A DNA stretch of 64,000 bases from Pardosa pseudoannulata (taxonomy: Eukaryota; Arthropoda; Arachnida; Araneae; Lycosidae), in the NCBI GenBank assembly GCA_032207245.1, contig CM063506.1:42458971-42522970 (forward strand), read 5' to 3'. The notes under the pieces were generated by a model. The model was not told the origin of the DNA and searched no databases. It was given only the letters and a program-made list of their open reading frames with translations. Position 1 is the stretch's first letter, and each line of letters starts with the position of its first letter. Positions 35,480 to 46,971 of this stretch are shown in pieces. The position numbers and the translations under genes were made by a program.

Positions 35480-35715
35480 TGTAGTTTCTATTAGTATCTA
35501 CGATGAAAAAATAGATGCGGGCATTCTTGTTAAGAGATGACAACGGCAAATGATGACAATAACACATATATTTTAAGACAAAACGGCATTACAAAATTAC
35601 ATTTTCTTCTTATACGTTATTCAAAAAAAAAAACAACCATTTTTTCGTTCTCACAACTGCTGCCATTCCCTAACAGAGAAACTTACCTCTCATGGAGTTT
35701 GAGCGTGACGCAACA
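35480..35715 (-). repeat. BEL 5' LTR
   Basis: 236 bp, the partner of 14,642-14,874. It differs mainly by the length of an A run near 35,625. It is followed by the TSD CAGTG. Confidence 0.92.
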
Positions 35716-36313
35716 CAGTGGTTAATCAACAATCCTTTTAAAGGTATTGATGTATTTTTATAAACTTTAATTGTTCTAAATTAGTAATATTTAAAGAAAA
35801 ACAAGCATTTACTTACCGAGAAGTGGTCTTCACAAACCCATAGAGATGATTTATATGATAATTTGAGGTTTAATTTCTCATCCCTTTTCATCGCAGTTGT
35901 CCAGATTTTACGTGTATGTGGGTCTTTCGGGACGCTGAAAAATATCTTCTCATTGCAATTAGTTGTTGTATTTTTACAGAGTGGCACAATACAATATTTA
36001 GAGTATGATTTTTTAATGCCAGACATAACCAAAAATATTTCTATTATATGCGATACTTTACACAAAAACAAATTTAAAAGTCGCCTTTTAACATGTAAAC
36101 AGCATAGGCGCTCGGTGTCTGCATGAACGATGACGTCACAAACTCGGCGGAGATAAAGTATCGTTTTTGAGAGACGTTAAAGAGTCCACTATAAAACCCA
36201 TTAGAAATCACTCATTAGGCCCCAAAATGAAAGAAAAATAGCTACTGTCCTGCTTACTTTTTTGTCTTCTATCGTTTAAAAATCAAAATTAGAAAACGTG
36301 AGAATTCCTCATT
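35716..36313 (-). mobile_element. Family A copy 3, 5' part
   Basis: The 5' part of the family A element interrupted by BEL. It starts with the 5' TIR (minus strand AATGAGGAATTCTCAC, 36,298-36,313) and continues with the leader and the intact THAP exon. The leader matches that of copy 4 at 58,977-59,150. No convincing TSD was seen outside the two TIRs. Confidence 0.8.
35817..36026 (-). CDS. THAP-domain exon of family A (intact)
   Basis: A 70-codon exon from ATG 36,026 (MSGIKKSYSKYC) to a phase-0 splice donor (CG|GTAAGT, GT at 35,816-35,815). It encodes almost exactly one THAP zinc finger. Cys12 and Cys17 form the first pair, FFSVPKDPHTRKIW is the core, and Cys65 and His68 in CEDHF form the second. 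In P-element transposases and THAP proteins this N-terminal module binds specific DNA. No second exon, nuclease domain or in-frame read-through domain follows inside the repeat. It therefore either needs an exon outside the element or is a terminal-binding remnant of a larger autonomous element. Confidence 0.75.
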
Positions 36314-37720
36314 AGCTGAGATGTTAAATAAGAACATCCAAAATATTAGTTCTTTGTCTAAAGACGCAAACAATTTTAATTTCACCTCCTCAGATTTAAA
36401 AAAAAAAATAAAAACTATGGAATTAGTTATGACGTTACAGATGAATTATTTAGTTCTATATTTTATCCACATCATCACTGCTTTTTAAAATAAGAATTTT
36501 AGAGTTCCGTAATAAAGTATTAATAAGTCTGATTATTTATACTTATATGCATGAAGTATTTGTAAAACTATTACTTCTAAAACTTAACTCATTCGTTTCT
36601 ACTCTTTTTATTTATATGTTAGTCTGATTTGATGCATTTCCCATTTACCCATTTTGTGAATATTATCCGTACTGGGCAATCATATTTCATTGCTAATTTT
36701 TCTTGTGCATATGTATTATTCGCCCTTATTGGCGCGTTTTAATAATTTGGCACCATTTTGCTATTTTGAAATTTTGGCTTCTTTTTCTTTGTATTTTTTG
36801 CTAAATATATTATATTTTTATTTAGGCCAACATTTTTCTCCTTTTTTTTGTCACAATCTCACACACACACACACAACAAAAATTAATTTTAGTTTTTTTT
36901 TCATCAAAAAAAGAATAATTAATTAAAAATCCATTTAAGATCAACTCGTTATACCACAGGTATGACTCTTTATAAATTTATTTAATATTAAAAATTTACC
37001 ATATTTCAAAATGTGGATATTATTGATTTACGGATCAAGCGTTCCTACGTCACATTTATTTCTACTCGCTCAAATTCCAGCATCTGAGAGAATTAAGAAA
37101 TCATTTTATCTCACAAAAAAGGCTGAAAATTGTGTGTGTGTTTTATGTGACTTTAAAGTGGTAAAAAATAAATATATCACCATTTTGTTTTTAAAGCTGA
37201 AAAACATGTTCAGTTGCTGATGGCGAAGAAAAATTCTCCAGCAGAAAATCAGTTGTCAATGGAGGCATGCAGTACATCTCTTTCGTACATCTCCTCTCTG
37301 AGGAGTGAAGTGTAAATAATATTTTTGCCTTGGTGAAAAAGTGAAACGCCTTCACCCAAGTACAATATAATTTTTCCGAACAAGTCGAGATGTTAATTCT
37401 TTGGGAGTTAGAGAAATGGCATCAAAACCCTTTCTTCTAAGTAATGAAATAAATTTATTCTTTTTACTTGAAAGTTTAATTTTACATAACACGTTCATAA
37501 TATGACAAACGATACAAAATTAGTTTTCTGAGGTGTGAATAACAGCTACCTTTACGACTTTAAATTTACCATGTAAGTTTACAAATGTAAAAATTTTCTT
37601 TAGATTCTATTTTTTATAAAATTTAGAATAAATTCACTCAAAGGTACTATGTTCTCTTAAACTATGTTCTCTTAAATAATGATTTTGAACCTTCTTTACT
37701 TCGGGCCTTAAAATTTCGGT
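36314..37720. other. Region without recognised gene
   Basis: AT-rich sequence with a short (CA)n run near 36,858-36,875. Short open frames at 36,690 and 37,011 show no domain. Confidence 0.4.
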
Positions 37721-37723
37721 TAG

Positions 37724-38198
37724 AACCCCTGTCGATCTAAACTAAAACCTGCAAAACAATATGAAGTGTGCTGTTCGAAAAGAAATGAGGATGGAAAGAG
37801 AATCCGAAAAGAAACACGGCATTTCTGCCCTGATTGCAAAGCAGGACTTTGCATTACACCATGCTTAAAATTGTACCACACACAAAAGACTTCTGAACTG
37901 TTTGGAAAAGTGTAAATTTCACAATTCACAGAAAGTATGAGAGATATTTTTGTGGAATCTTTAAACCATTCTTCACTGCATGCAGAATGTACCTGAGAAA
38001 AGCAATCATTTAGGGGTTTTGTGATTAAAAAAACCCTAAATGTTTCAATAAAAAATGTTATAAAAGCATTAAAAGTGAAAAAAAATAATAAATTTCTTAT
38101 TATTCTTATTCTATTAAGTATGGTACTTAATTATATGCAATAAAAAATATACCTTTTTTTGAAGCATTTCTGTTAAAAAATATTGACCGCATAAAGGG
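37724..38198 (+). pseudogene. piggyBac transposase C-terminus with 3' transposon end
   Basis: Codons from 37,724 to the stop at 37,913-37,915 encode the cysteine-rich C-terminal domain of piggyBac transposases: KPAKQYEVCCSKRNEDGKR, then RHFCPDCKAGLC and PCLKLYHT. This domain binds the transposon ends. Upstream, the catalytic part is missing or unrecognisable (a stop lies at 37,721). About 280 nt downstream the sequence ends TATTGACCGCATAAAGGG, immediately followed by TTAA (38,199-38,202), the invariant piggyBac target. It is a 5'-deleted relic whose 3' end and target site survive. Confidence 0.85.
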
Positions 38199-38202
38199 TT
38201 AA

Positions 38203-39025
38203 ACTGGAATGATTTGGCGCTGTTCGGCATACTTACTTACAGGAGTCATCGTCTGTTCGATCAATACGTGCTGCTGTTTTAATTGTTACTGGATAAGTGT
38301 TGCTGTAGTAACGTCACTCAGCGTGTACCACAAATCACCATATGTTCTAAAGAATGATACAATCTCTTCTCTCTGTCGAACTAATGTTCAACTCCATTTT
38401 CAGCAAACAAAACAAAAAATTTAATCTAAAACATAATGCAAAATTAACTTTAACGCCGTGTGCGTATTAGCATATGTACCCCAAGTATATAATCTACAGC
38501 GAATTTTTAAAATTCCATACCTGAAATGTGCAAAATTGATAGTTTAGAACACAAAATCAAATCACAACTTGAAAGAGGAATGAAGAAACTATATTTGAGC
38601 AGAAGCCCGTAAAGTAGTTTTTTCTGTCAAGGCTCTTGATCGTTTTTTTTTGTTTGCTGACCTTACTCTAGGGTGCCTTCCCTTCTTCCTGTGTTTATAT
38701 TCTTTTCTAAGCCTGGAGGTCTTCTGTGTTGTACCTACTACCATAGACTAAAAAGCCTGAAAGACCTACAACTTCGGCCTAGATTTGCGCGCCCCCGGTG
38801 TCAGACCATCTGAACTAATTGGCGCTTTGGCAGTGGTCTGGGATCTTGGCGATGGTCTGCTGCTATGTAGTCTGTGATCTTAACATTGAAAGCCCTAATC
38901 CGTTGGCGATTCTAAACGGTTACCAGAAATCTCTCCCTGTTGTTGTTTTGGACTTGGGAAAATTTACTGAAAGCTGACTTTTTGACTGAAAGCGATTGTG
39001 CTTTGTTGAGATTTGTATATTAATA
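38203..39025. other. Region without recognised gene
   Basis: It contains a locally GC-richer patch (about 38,660-38,940) with no long frame. Nothing could be named. Confidence 0.35.
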
Positions 39026-39575
39026 AAATCAACCGAAAGTAAGGGTTTGAATTACTTATATTAACATTTTAATGTGAATGTTATTTACATGTTAACTATT
39101 AACTGACCTTTTTTTTTTATTTTCCAGCATTTTTGTTTGAAAAAGCTGAAGAATTTCTTTTCTTTTTGTTTACGAATGTTCTAACGGATATTTTAAAATT
39201 ACTTTTTCTGCTACATTTTACTACTGTATTTGCATGCTTTGCTAATAAGTAGCATTTTTGTTTGAAAAATAATTCCTATAAATATTAAGACATTCGGCCA
39301 ATATTTAAATCCAGTCAACCGAATTTAACGGTTTGAATTATTACTACTTTATTGAGAATATTATTTACATGGTTTGCTAAAAACTGGTATTGGTATTCTT
39401 TTTTTATTTTCTAGTTTTTTTATTTGAAAAATCCAAAGAATTTCATTACTTTTGTTAGCAAATGTTCTAACGGATATTTTAAAATTTCTTAAAATGATAC
39501 ATTTTGTTGTTATTTTTTGTATTTATGTGTTTTGCTAACAACTGATTTTTTTCGTAACATTTTTGTTTGAAAATA
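39026..39575 (+). repeat. Diverged tandem duplication, unit about 281 bp
   Basis: Two head-to-tail units start at about 39,026 and 39,307. They share GGTTTGAATTA, TTATTTACATG, TTTTTGTTTGAAAAA-like blocks and AATGTTCTAACGGATATTTT. They are moderately diverged, so the duplication is old. Confidence 0.7.
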
Positions 39576-41588
39576 TTTGTTGAGGTTTACGCCGGTAGAT
39601 GGCGTTTTTGTCATGTTCGACGAGGGAGAAAAATAACGCTGTGTGTGTTTGTGGAAATGGCGCTCGGTTTGAGTGTGGCGTCCTAACCTGTAACGGTAAA
39701 AATTGATTATACATGTGCAAAGAAATAAAATAATGTTTACAACCGAAGTGTTTTTGTGTGACAATTATACAATATTAGTAGACATTTTATTAATTTCTGT
39801 TTAGCGGATGTATATCTGTCAAACGTACATTTTAATTTGAGTTATATTTTGTTATTCTCACAGCTATATTATTTAAATTTAAATGATTTGTTTTCTTTTA
39901 GCTGTTTTATGAAGTAGAGTATTAGGGTTGTAATATAGGGGAAAGGGGTTTATAAACTTTTTATGCTCTTTCTATTTGTTTCTTTTAATATTTTCAGCTG
40001 TTGGAGCTCTGTTATTTGGATTAAATTATATAGGACTACATATATATTGTATAGGACTCTCTAAGAAGAAATGTATTATCTTTAAATTTTCAGAGGAAAG
40101 CAGTTTAAAATTCACATTTAATAAATTATTATACCAAGCTAAAACTTAAAAGATTCTATGGCATTTTTGTAAAAAAAAATTTTATACAAGTATAAATTTT
40201 TTCTGTTAGATTAATTTTGCCCTTTATATACATTCAAAACATACCTTTCACAGAAAACAGATGAATCATATTTGCTACAATTCACCTAGATCATATAAAT
40301 AAATCATCTGACCAATAAAATAATTTATTTATGGTTAAAATATTTATTAATGTAATTTATTTTATGGTCCTTAGCTTCAGAGACATTGAGTTAGTTTATT
40401 TTTTACTCTGTGCAATTTAACATTTAGAATCAGTATTTCATCATCCATGTATGTGACTAATGTTAAAGTTAACCAGCAGTAATACATTGTTTCTAAAAAT
40501 TGATGCATTATTTTGTACTCTCTGACACCAATTTTGGAAAATAACAAATAATATACACTAATTCTAAAATTGGGGTTTCATCGTGAGAACTTGCTCATCA
40601 ATGGAAAATAATTTTTATTCTACAATATTTTTTAATGGCAAGCTAAATTATTTTTAGATCAGTTTTATTTCAGTAATTAGTAAAAGTCTTTATGAGTAAG
40701 ACCTCGTGAATCATAGACAATAGAGATCATAAACACACCCAGTGGCTTAATATACTACTCATTATTGTTTTCATTTTACAGTATGTTCTTTGAGGTAAAT
40801 GTTTCTATAATTTTTCAAAGTGTTACCAATAATCGAGCTCTCATTCTTGGCATTTTAGTTTCATTACTGTATACCAATATAATTAACTTCATACATGAAT
40901 GTATGTATATATTTATTTATATATATGCATACACATATATTGTAACATTATTTTTTTTTAACATTGAATGACTAAAAATAATTGCCTTAATATTTTAGTT
41001 GTTTATCTTGTATGTGTAGTAACATACTCAAGTATAAGTTGTGAAACTTTAAAAAAGTTTGGTGTAATTAAATTCTTTTCTTGTACAATGCAATATCAAC
41101 AAAAAATCTCATTATAATACATCGGTGTCAAAAGAATAGATTCGAAGGGAAATTGGAAGCTGTAGATACTAAATGCTGGAAAAAGTACATAGTTAGGCAG
41201 CTAAGGCCTGCAAAGGGCTGTTGTGCTCGTAAAGAAGAACAATGAAATAGAAAATCATGAATGTAAATATAAAGTTTCTGCTCTATAACTTAGTAAATAG
41301 TTTTTATTCAACATCAGTAGTTAATTAAGTTTTTATGATTAATAGTATGTAATAACTGAGTTAAAGTATTGTATTAATTAAATCCTTTTATTTGTGGGAA
41401 TATAATTTAATGGAATAACAAATGCAAGAAAAGAAAATTTATTGAAACCAATTATTCAGCAGGACAACAATCATTTATATAAAGAGAAAAATCTGTGGAC
41501 TTTTCTTTCTCAATGTACATTTAATTTTTCAAGTTATTCATGAAATTAGTTTAAATTTGGCTTGTATTGCCGCATAAAGAAGTTTAGC
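39576..41588. other. Region without recognised gene
   Basis: AT-rich sequence. The 68-codon frame at 40,765-40,971 is hydrophobic low complexity without a recognisable domain. Confidence 0.4.
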
Positions 41589-41589
41589 C

Positions 41590-41668
41590 AACGAGCTCAG
41601 TGGCCGAATGGTCAAAGCACGAGATGCACACCCCAAGATTGTGGGTTCGATGCTCGCCATGGCGGTTG
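41590..41668 (+). repeat. tRNA-like SINE head
   Basis: The A box TGGCCGAATGG (41,601-41,611) and B box GGTTCGATGCT (about 41,644-41,654) have tRNA-like spacing. The acceptor strands do not pair, and the B box deviates from consensus, so a SINE head or tRNA pseudogene is likelier than a working tRNA. It lies 30 bp before an LTR start. Confidence 0.6.
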
Positions 41669-41697
41669 ATCCAAAGTATGGATTTTTAATTTAGAAA

Positions 41698-41907
41698 TGT
41701 TGTTTATTGTTGCTTTATGTTCTCGAACATTCTAGACCTTTCTTAATATGTAAATTAGTTATTTCTGGAATATTCTGTTTGGGTATAAAAGCTGATACCC
41801 ACTAGTTGTAGGCAACTTCCTGATCTCGTAAAGTTGCGAGTTGCTAATTAGCTTCAATAAATTCATCTGTTAAGTTAAGCGGTGTGTTCATTCGAATCTT
41901 CGTGACA
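41698..41907 (+). repeat. Second gypsy element, 5' LTR
   Basis: About 210 bp, from TGTTGTTTATTG to CTTCGTGACA. It has a TATA box (GGGTATAAAAGC, about 41,780) and AATAAA (about 41,857), the expected promoter and polyadenylation signals. A PBS-like TGGTGGAGTCGCCGGG follows 4 nt later. No matching 3' LTR was found in the window. The left boundary is uncertain by a few bases. Confidence 0.75.
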
Positions 41908-42039
41908 AATTTGGTGGAGTCGCCGGGTACCGATTTCGCCATTGTGGATAACTCTGACAGTGTTCGCAGAAGTCTCCGTTTAAGAGGATTACCTCCGGAA
42001 TTTGGCCTTTACAACCCAGAAAAAAGAACGAAGCAGATA

Positions 42040-42754
42040 ATGGCCGAAGACACGAAGCCTGTCGTGGTAACTCCTACCTACCTGCTCCTAAGGAGCCCAT
42101 CAATCTTCCATGGGGAGCATGGAGATGATCCCTGGAAATGGCTTGCAGAATACGATCGAGTGGCTAAGTTCAACAAATGGGATGAAATGATGTGTCTCGC
42201 AAACGTCTATTTTTTCCTAGACAATACCGCCAAGCAATGGTACATAAATAATGAAGATACCTTAAACTCCTGGGACGCATGTAAGAAGGGTTTAAATGAA
42301 CTATTGGGCGATCGCCAAAAGTATACAAAAAAGGGCGAAGAGCAACTGAAATGTAGAGCTCAAAAGGCAGGAGAGAGTACGCAGTCCTACATTCAGAGTG
42401 TATTAGGGCTTTGTTAAGAAGTCAATCCTTCAATGTCCGAAGACGAAAAAGTGTCTCACTTAATGAAAGGCGTTGCTGAAGATATGTACCAAGTGCTCCT
42501 AATGAAAGATGTGAAGACTACAACTGACTTCCTCAAGTGGTGTAACTAGATTGAAGACATGAGGAAATAAAAGAATTAGACGAAGATTTGAGAGACTACC
42601 AAACGTCGTACCAGTTGCAACCATGGAGGATGAGCCATGGAGGATTTAGTGTCTCTTATCCGTAGAATTGTAAGCGAAGAGGTTAATCGAGTAGTAAATC
42701 AAGTCGACGAGTTTCCGGACCCCTATTCCCAGCCGCTACAGACCGTCATCCAAG
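42040..42754 (+). pseudogene. Second gypsy element, decayed gag
   Basis: From ATG 42,040 (MAEDTKPVVVTPTYLLLRS) the frame encodes a Ty3/gypsy-type retrotransposon gag: SIFHGEHGDDPWKWLAEYDR, FFLDNTAKQWYINNED and GESTQSYIQSVLGLC. A TAA stop comes at 42,415. The same frame resumes (NPSMSEDEKVSHLMKGVAED), followed by a TAG near 42,547 and a frame change near 42,570. A last open piece (42,637 on) reads MEDLVSLIRRIVSEEVNR and runs into the gap. It is a clearly dead copy of a different gypsy lineage from the one at 28-33 kb. Confidence 0.88.
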
Positions 42755-42854
42755 NNNNNNNNNNNNNNNNNNNNNNNNNNNNNNNNNNNNNNNNNNNNNN
42801 NNNNNNNNNNNNNNNNNNNNNNNNNNNNNNNNNNNNNNNNNNNNNNNNNNNNNN
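42755..42854. other. Assembly gap (100 N)
   Basis: 100 unknown bases. The gypsy gag on its left and the hAT fragment on its right are unrelated, so an unknown amount of sequence is missing. Confidence 0.98.
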
Positions 42855-43463
42855 AAAGAAAAAGAACATATTATTTTAACGATGAATGGGAACATCTATA
42901 TTGTTTCGTTGATTACAAAGGGAAGTGTATTTGTTTGTTGTGTAATAATAGTGTTGCGATTCCCAAGAAAAGTAATATTGAACGACATTTTAAGACCGTT
43001 CATACCAATTTTGATAGTGACTATCCAATGAACTCTGAAATTAGAAGAAAAAAAATTATTTCTTTAAAATGTTCAATAACTAACCAGCAAAGTTTTTTTA
43101 CTAAACCACTGCAACAACATAAAGCAGCAACGATCGCGTCATATAAAATATCGCATTTGCTAGCTAAGAATAAAAAACCATTTACAGATGGAGAATTAGT
43201 GAAAGAAGCCATGTTAGAAGCTGCTGATTCACTTTTTGAAGAATTTAAAAATAAAAAAAGAAATAGTTTCAGCTATAAACACGTTGCAAGACACTCAAGT
43301 TTCACACTGAATTATATGTATCATTAGGTATGACACCAACAAAAAAAAGTTATAAAAAATCTGTTTTTTTTTTATACCTGTTGATTATCTGTAAAATATG
43401 CGCCCTCGGTGATTTTCAAATTTAGTATTGCGCCCTTAAAGACAAACAGGTTGCCGACCCCTG
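42855..43463 (+). pseudogene. hAT transposase N-terminal fragment with 3' TIR
   Basis: The open frame through 43,327 matches the N-terminus of hAT-type transposases related to GTF2IRD2/ZBED proteins. A BED-like zinc finger (CICLLCNNSVAIPKKSNIER, then HFKTVH) is followed by QQSFFTKPLQQHKAATIASY and GELVKEAMLEAADSL. The catalytic core is absent. About 110 nt after the stop, AGGTTGCCGACCCCTG (43,448-43,463) is a typical hAT terminal inverted repeat (inverse of CAGGGGTCGGCAACCT). So the element is an internally deleted derivative whose 5' end lies in the gap. Confidence 0.8.
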
Positions 43464-44892
43464 GTCTAAACGAAAACAATAAAATTAATTAAAAATAAAA
43501 ATAAAAATAAAAATAAAAAAAGGAACAAATACTATAGAATAACATCCCAAGTTTGTCTTTGAACAAAGATACGTGAGATAGCGACTTCAAGCGAAACTCG
43601 TAAAAATGAGAGTAAAGAATAACTAAATTTGGAAAATTAAATACCCCATTTGATGATCAGGAAGGTTACCAGCATTGTGACATCTCCCAATTAATATGCG
43701 GTTTGCCACATCACAACAAAATCTCGCCAAATTAGCAAAAAGACGCCAAATCCGAAAAGTGTGCCAATGGGGACAAATAGTTCACCTGTACCGGTAATCT
43801 TACAAAGAATTCCCATATTTTGAAGTTTCTGTTATTATTTATAACTTAATGATTTGGATTGAAATTTTACGATTTTCGAAACTTTGCACAGGAGTTTAGT
43901 TTTTCGCAAGTACTAGAGCTGAAATCAAGACTAATAGTTATATCTATTATAAAACTTCACTTTACAGTGCTTTGTATTTAATAGAAATTATGTGTCTTAT
44001 CACGCAATTTTTCTTTTTATATAACTCTCTACGATGTTCAAAATTTCAGCTCTTCATTAATGAAGAAAGATGTATTGTTCATAGCTGTTTAAACGTCATA
44101 TTTTCTACTTTATAGAGCCCATAATAACTTATATTTAACATATTCATCAATACATATTTGACAGAAATGATGAGCGCAGTAATGAGTTACACTAAATCAT
44201 TGGATAGTTAAGTTGAGTAACAAAACACTTAATAATATACTAAATACATATATACTAAATAATGGCACCCGAACTGATTCAGAGAGACAACTAATCACAG
44301 ACTTGGCTGAGATACTTTTCGAGAACTTCTAACTTTGACAAGGATAAAATTGCTGAAAAGATAAATTATTGCCTATAAACATTTTTCTAGGATTTAATAA
44401 GAGGCTTTAGTTTCATCCTTAGAAAATTAAATTTATGACATTCTCCAGGACAGCGGTATTTTTTGTCAATTATATAGAAACAGAAAGTGAAGACTATCCT
44501 GATGAAAATAGCTGGAAGGCTATAATATCACTTCCTATAAAGAAAAAAAATACTTCTATTATGAATTTTTTCCTAAAATTGTGGTCTTAAAGTATTATTT
44601 TTTCGCAGTGTAGTGTAATTATACTTAAAAAGAGTCTGCTAGTTGTTGGCGAATTTATAATCTCTGTGAAGAAGAGAAAAGCATAAAGTACTTTTTGAGA
44701 TTTAAAGAAAATTAGTTATTTTTATTAAAGAAGTGCTTAATGCTCTTAATGTTGAATATTTATTGGTGAAGCAAGGTGGAGTGTATAGCATATTAAAACT
44801 TAATTTCATAATTTAAAGGTTTTGTAACATGTACTGGATTTTAACTATGTATATCACAATATATTAGAAATCACTTAAGAGCGGACTGAAAT
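43464..44892. other. Region without recognised gene
   Basis: AT-rich sequence with (AAAAATA)n-like runs near 43,485-43,520. No gene recognised. Confidence 0.4.
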
Positions 44893-45785
44893 GGGTATTT
44901 AAATTTGCTTGCTCATTTTATTACATTGTAATGCTTTGTTAATTAGTTGAATTTTTGGGGAAAATCCCTGAATTTTTACCTGTTATTGTAGAGAAATAAT
45001 TAATGGTTTCGTAAGGTCCAGTACAGTGAATTAGTTTTTCTTTTCTTAAAACTGTAAATTCTTAAAGATGCTTAATCCAGTTGCGGTCGAACACCAAATA
45101 TTGATCTGTTAATGATAGAAAAGGCAATATTTTTAATGTGTAATAGCATTTTGTTTTTATGCTTTTGTTCTTATGCATTTATGTTTTTTGGGTATTTAAA
45201 TTTGTTTGCCCATTTTATTACCCTGTAATGCTTCGTTAATTGGTTGAATTTTTGTGGAAAATCCCTGAAATTTGTCCTGTTATTGTAGAGAAATAATTAA
45301 TGGTTTCGTGCGGTCCAGTACAGGGAATTTATTTTTCTTTTCTTAAAACTGTAAATTCTTAATGATGCTTGATCCAATTGTTCTTGAGCAAACAAATATT
45401 GTTCTGTTAATGATAGAAATAGCAATATTTTCAATGTGTAATAATGATTTGTTCTTATGCATTTATGTTTTTGGGATATTTAAATTTGTTTGCCCATTTT
45501 ATTACACTGTAATGCTTCGTTAATTGGTTAAAATTTTGTGGGAAAGACCTGAAATTTGACCTTTTATTGTAGAGAAATAATTAATAGTTTCGTAAGGTCC
45601 AGTACAGTGAATTAGTTTTTCTTTTCTTAAAAGTGTAAATTCTTAATGATGCTTAATACAATTGCTTTAGAGCAACAAATGTTCTGTTAATGATAGAAAC
45701 GGCAATATTTTCAATGTGTAATAACGTTTTGTTCTTATGTATTTATGTGAGAGGATATTTAATTTTGATTTGTTTTATTTTTGCA
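44893..45785 (+). repeat. Tandem repeat, three units of about 280-297 bp
   Basis: Units start at 44,893, 45,190 and 45,473 with GGGTATTTAAATTTG-like sequence, and a partial fourth starts at about 45,753. Shared blocks include GTAGAGAAATAATTAATGG, GGTCCAGTACAG and TCTGTTAATGATAGAAA. Divergence between units is about 10% by eye. Confidence 0.88.
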
Positions 45786-46971
45786 GGGATGACTGAGGAT
45801 TTTTTCTACTGACTTGAGTATGGAAAACACTTGGTTCGTTCTTTCATACACTGATTTCTGATCATGTTTTTTCGAAAATTTTCTTATTATTTTTTTATTT
45901 TTTTCTTTTAAATAATGTGAAAATTGCATAAATATCTCATGTCTCATTTTGACAACATATTTCTTGGCGATCTAAAAACCATTTTCTGAAATGACTTGGA
46001 AGCTGGTGTTTTTTAAAGATCACCAGTGGAGCACCACATGGCTTTTAAGTTTGATTTAAGTGAAATATATTTTACAATTTTTTCTATTTTAAGTATATAT
46101 AATCAAAATTTTTTCTTTATATAGAAAATAAATTTGAATTTTTAAAAAACAAATTTAAAATTTAAATTTAATTTTAAAGATTTTTTATCTAAATTTATAA
46201 TAATATTTTAACAAGGCATTAAATTAGAAGGTTTTAAAAAAATTATAATATTGTTGTTTAACAAATAAAACATTGATTTTAAATTATAATACGGTTGTAA
46301 TGCTTAATGAAATCTTATATTCTATCAGAAATTATAAAAAAGATAAAACAAATGTAATACAATAGAAATAAAACAAAAAGAAAAAACATATCTAAATGAA
46401 TACGCGAGAGCACGTCCATTGTAAGTCAAAAGTCATGGAATTAATAGAAAAAATTTTTAAAGAACGGTTCAAAATCCCTTCACAGGGCTAATGAACGAAC
46501 AGGGAGGTCACTACAAACTGGTTTGTAAAGCTAACCGCATGTGCCCACTGAACTGGGTTCGGCGGCCCGAAAATTGACTGCCGACAAAAGCCAAAATATC
46601 GCACTAAGAAACATTTGTCATACATCTTTGTCTAGTGTGATAAAGCTTTAAATCTATAGCGTATGTAACACTCATGTCCATAAATTAGGATAATTCAGAA
46701 TCACACAGAAATTGAGCTCTAAAATAAAATTTCACCTGTAGAATTATCACACACATCTTGAAGAAGAATATGCAAATTGCAGGAAACCACCAGATGGCGC
46801 GGATAGTACGTCACAATGACGAGAGTGTATGAAAGGGTATATAAGGAATGGTAGCAAAGAAATTGTTCAAAGCGCTTTAAAAAAAATATATATTTATACA
46901 TTATATATTTTCTACTTTTGTTTAAATATTATATCCCAAATTTATTATCTCACTTCCAGAAGATCAGCGGT
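45786..46971. other. Region without recognised gene
   Basis: AT-rich sequence. A possible promoter-like patch with GGGTATATAAGG lies near 46,840, about 130 bp before a hAT fragment; it could be LTR- or transposon-derived. No other support. Confidence 0.35.

Larger units (their letters stand above)
14642..35715 (-). mobile_element. BEL/Pao LTR retrotransposon, interrupted by nested elements
   Basis: A complete BEL/Pao element lies on the minus strand, bounded by LTRs at 35,480-35,715 (5') and 14,642-14,874 (3'). A perfect 5-bp TSD CAGTG (14,637-14,641 and 35,716-35,720) flanks it, inside family A copy 3. Internal order along the minus strand is PBS, gag, zinc knuckles, aspartic protease, RT, RNase H, integrase and PPT, the BEL order. 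It was later split by a gypsy element (27,907-33,522) and by two LINE copies (about 14.9-24.4 kb). Without them the element is about 6 kb. Several 1-nt indels and one stop make it non-autonomous. Confidence 0.95.

Noticed and set aside
39510..39764. Minus-strand 84-codon ORF as a gene
   Set aside because: No domain, low complexity, and it partly overlaps the diverged tandem duplication.
41590..41668. Functional tRNA gene
   Set aside because: The A and B boxes are present but the acceptor stem does not pair and the B box is off consensus; called a SINE head instead.
44893..45785. CRISPR-like array
   Set aside because: Units are about 285 bp and tandem without unique spacers, in a eukaryotic context; it is a satellite-type repeat.
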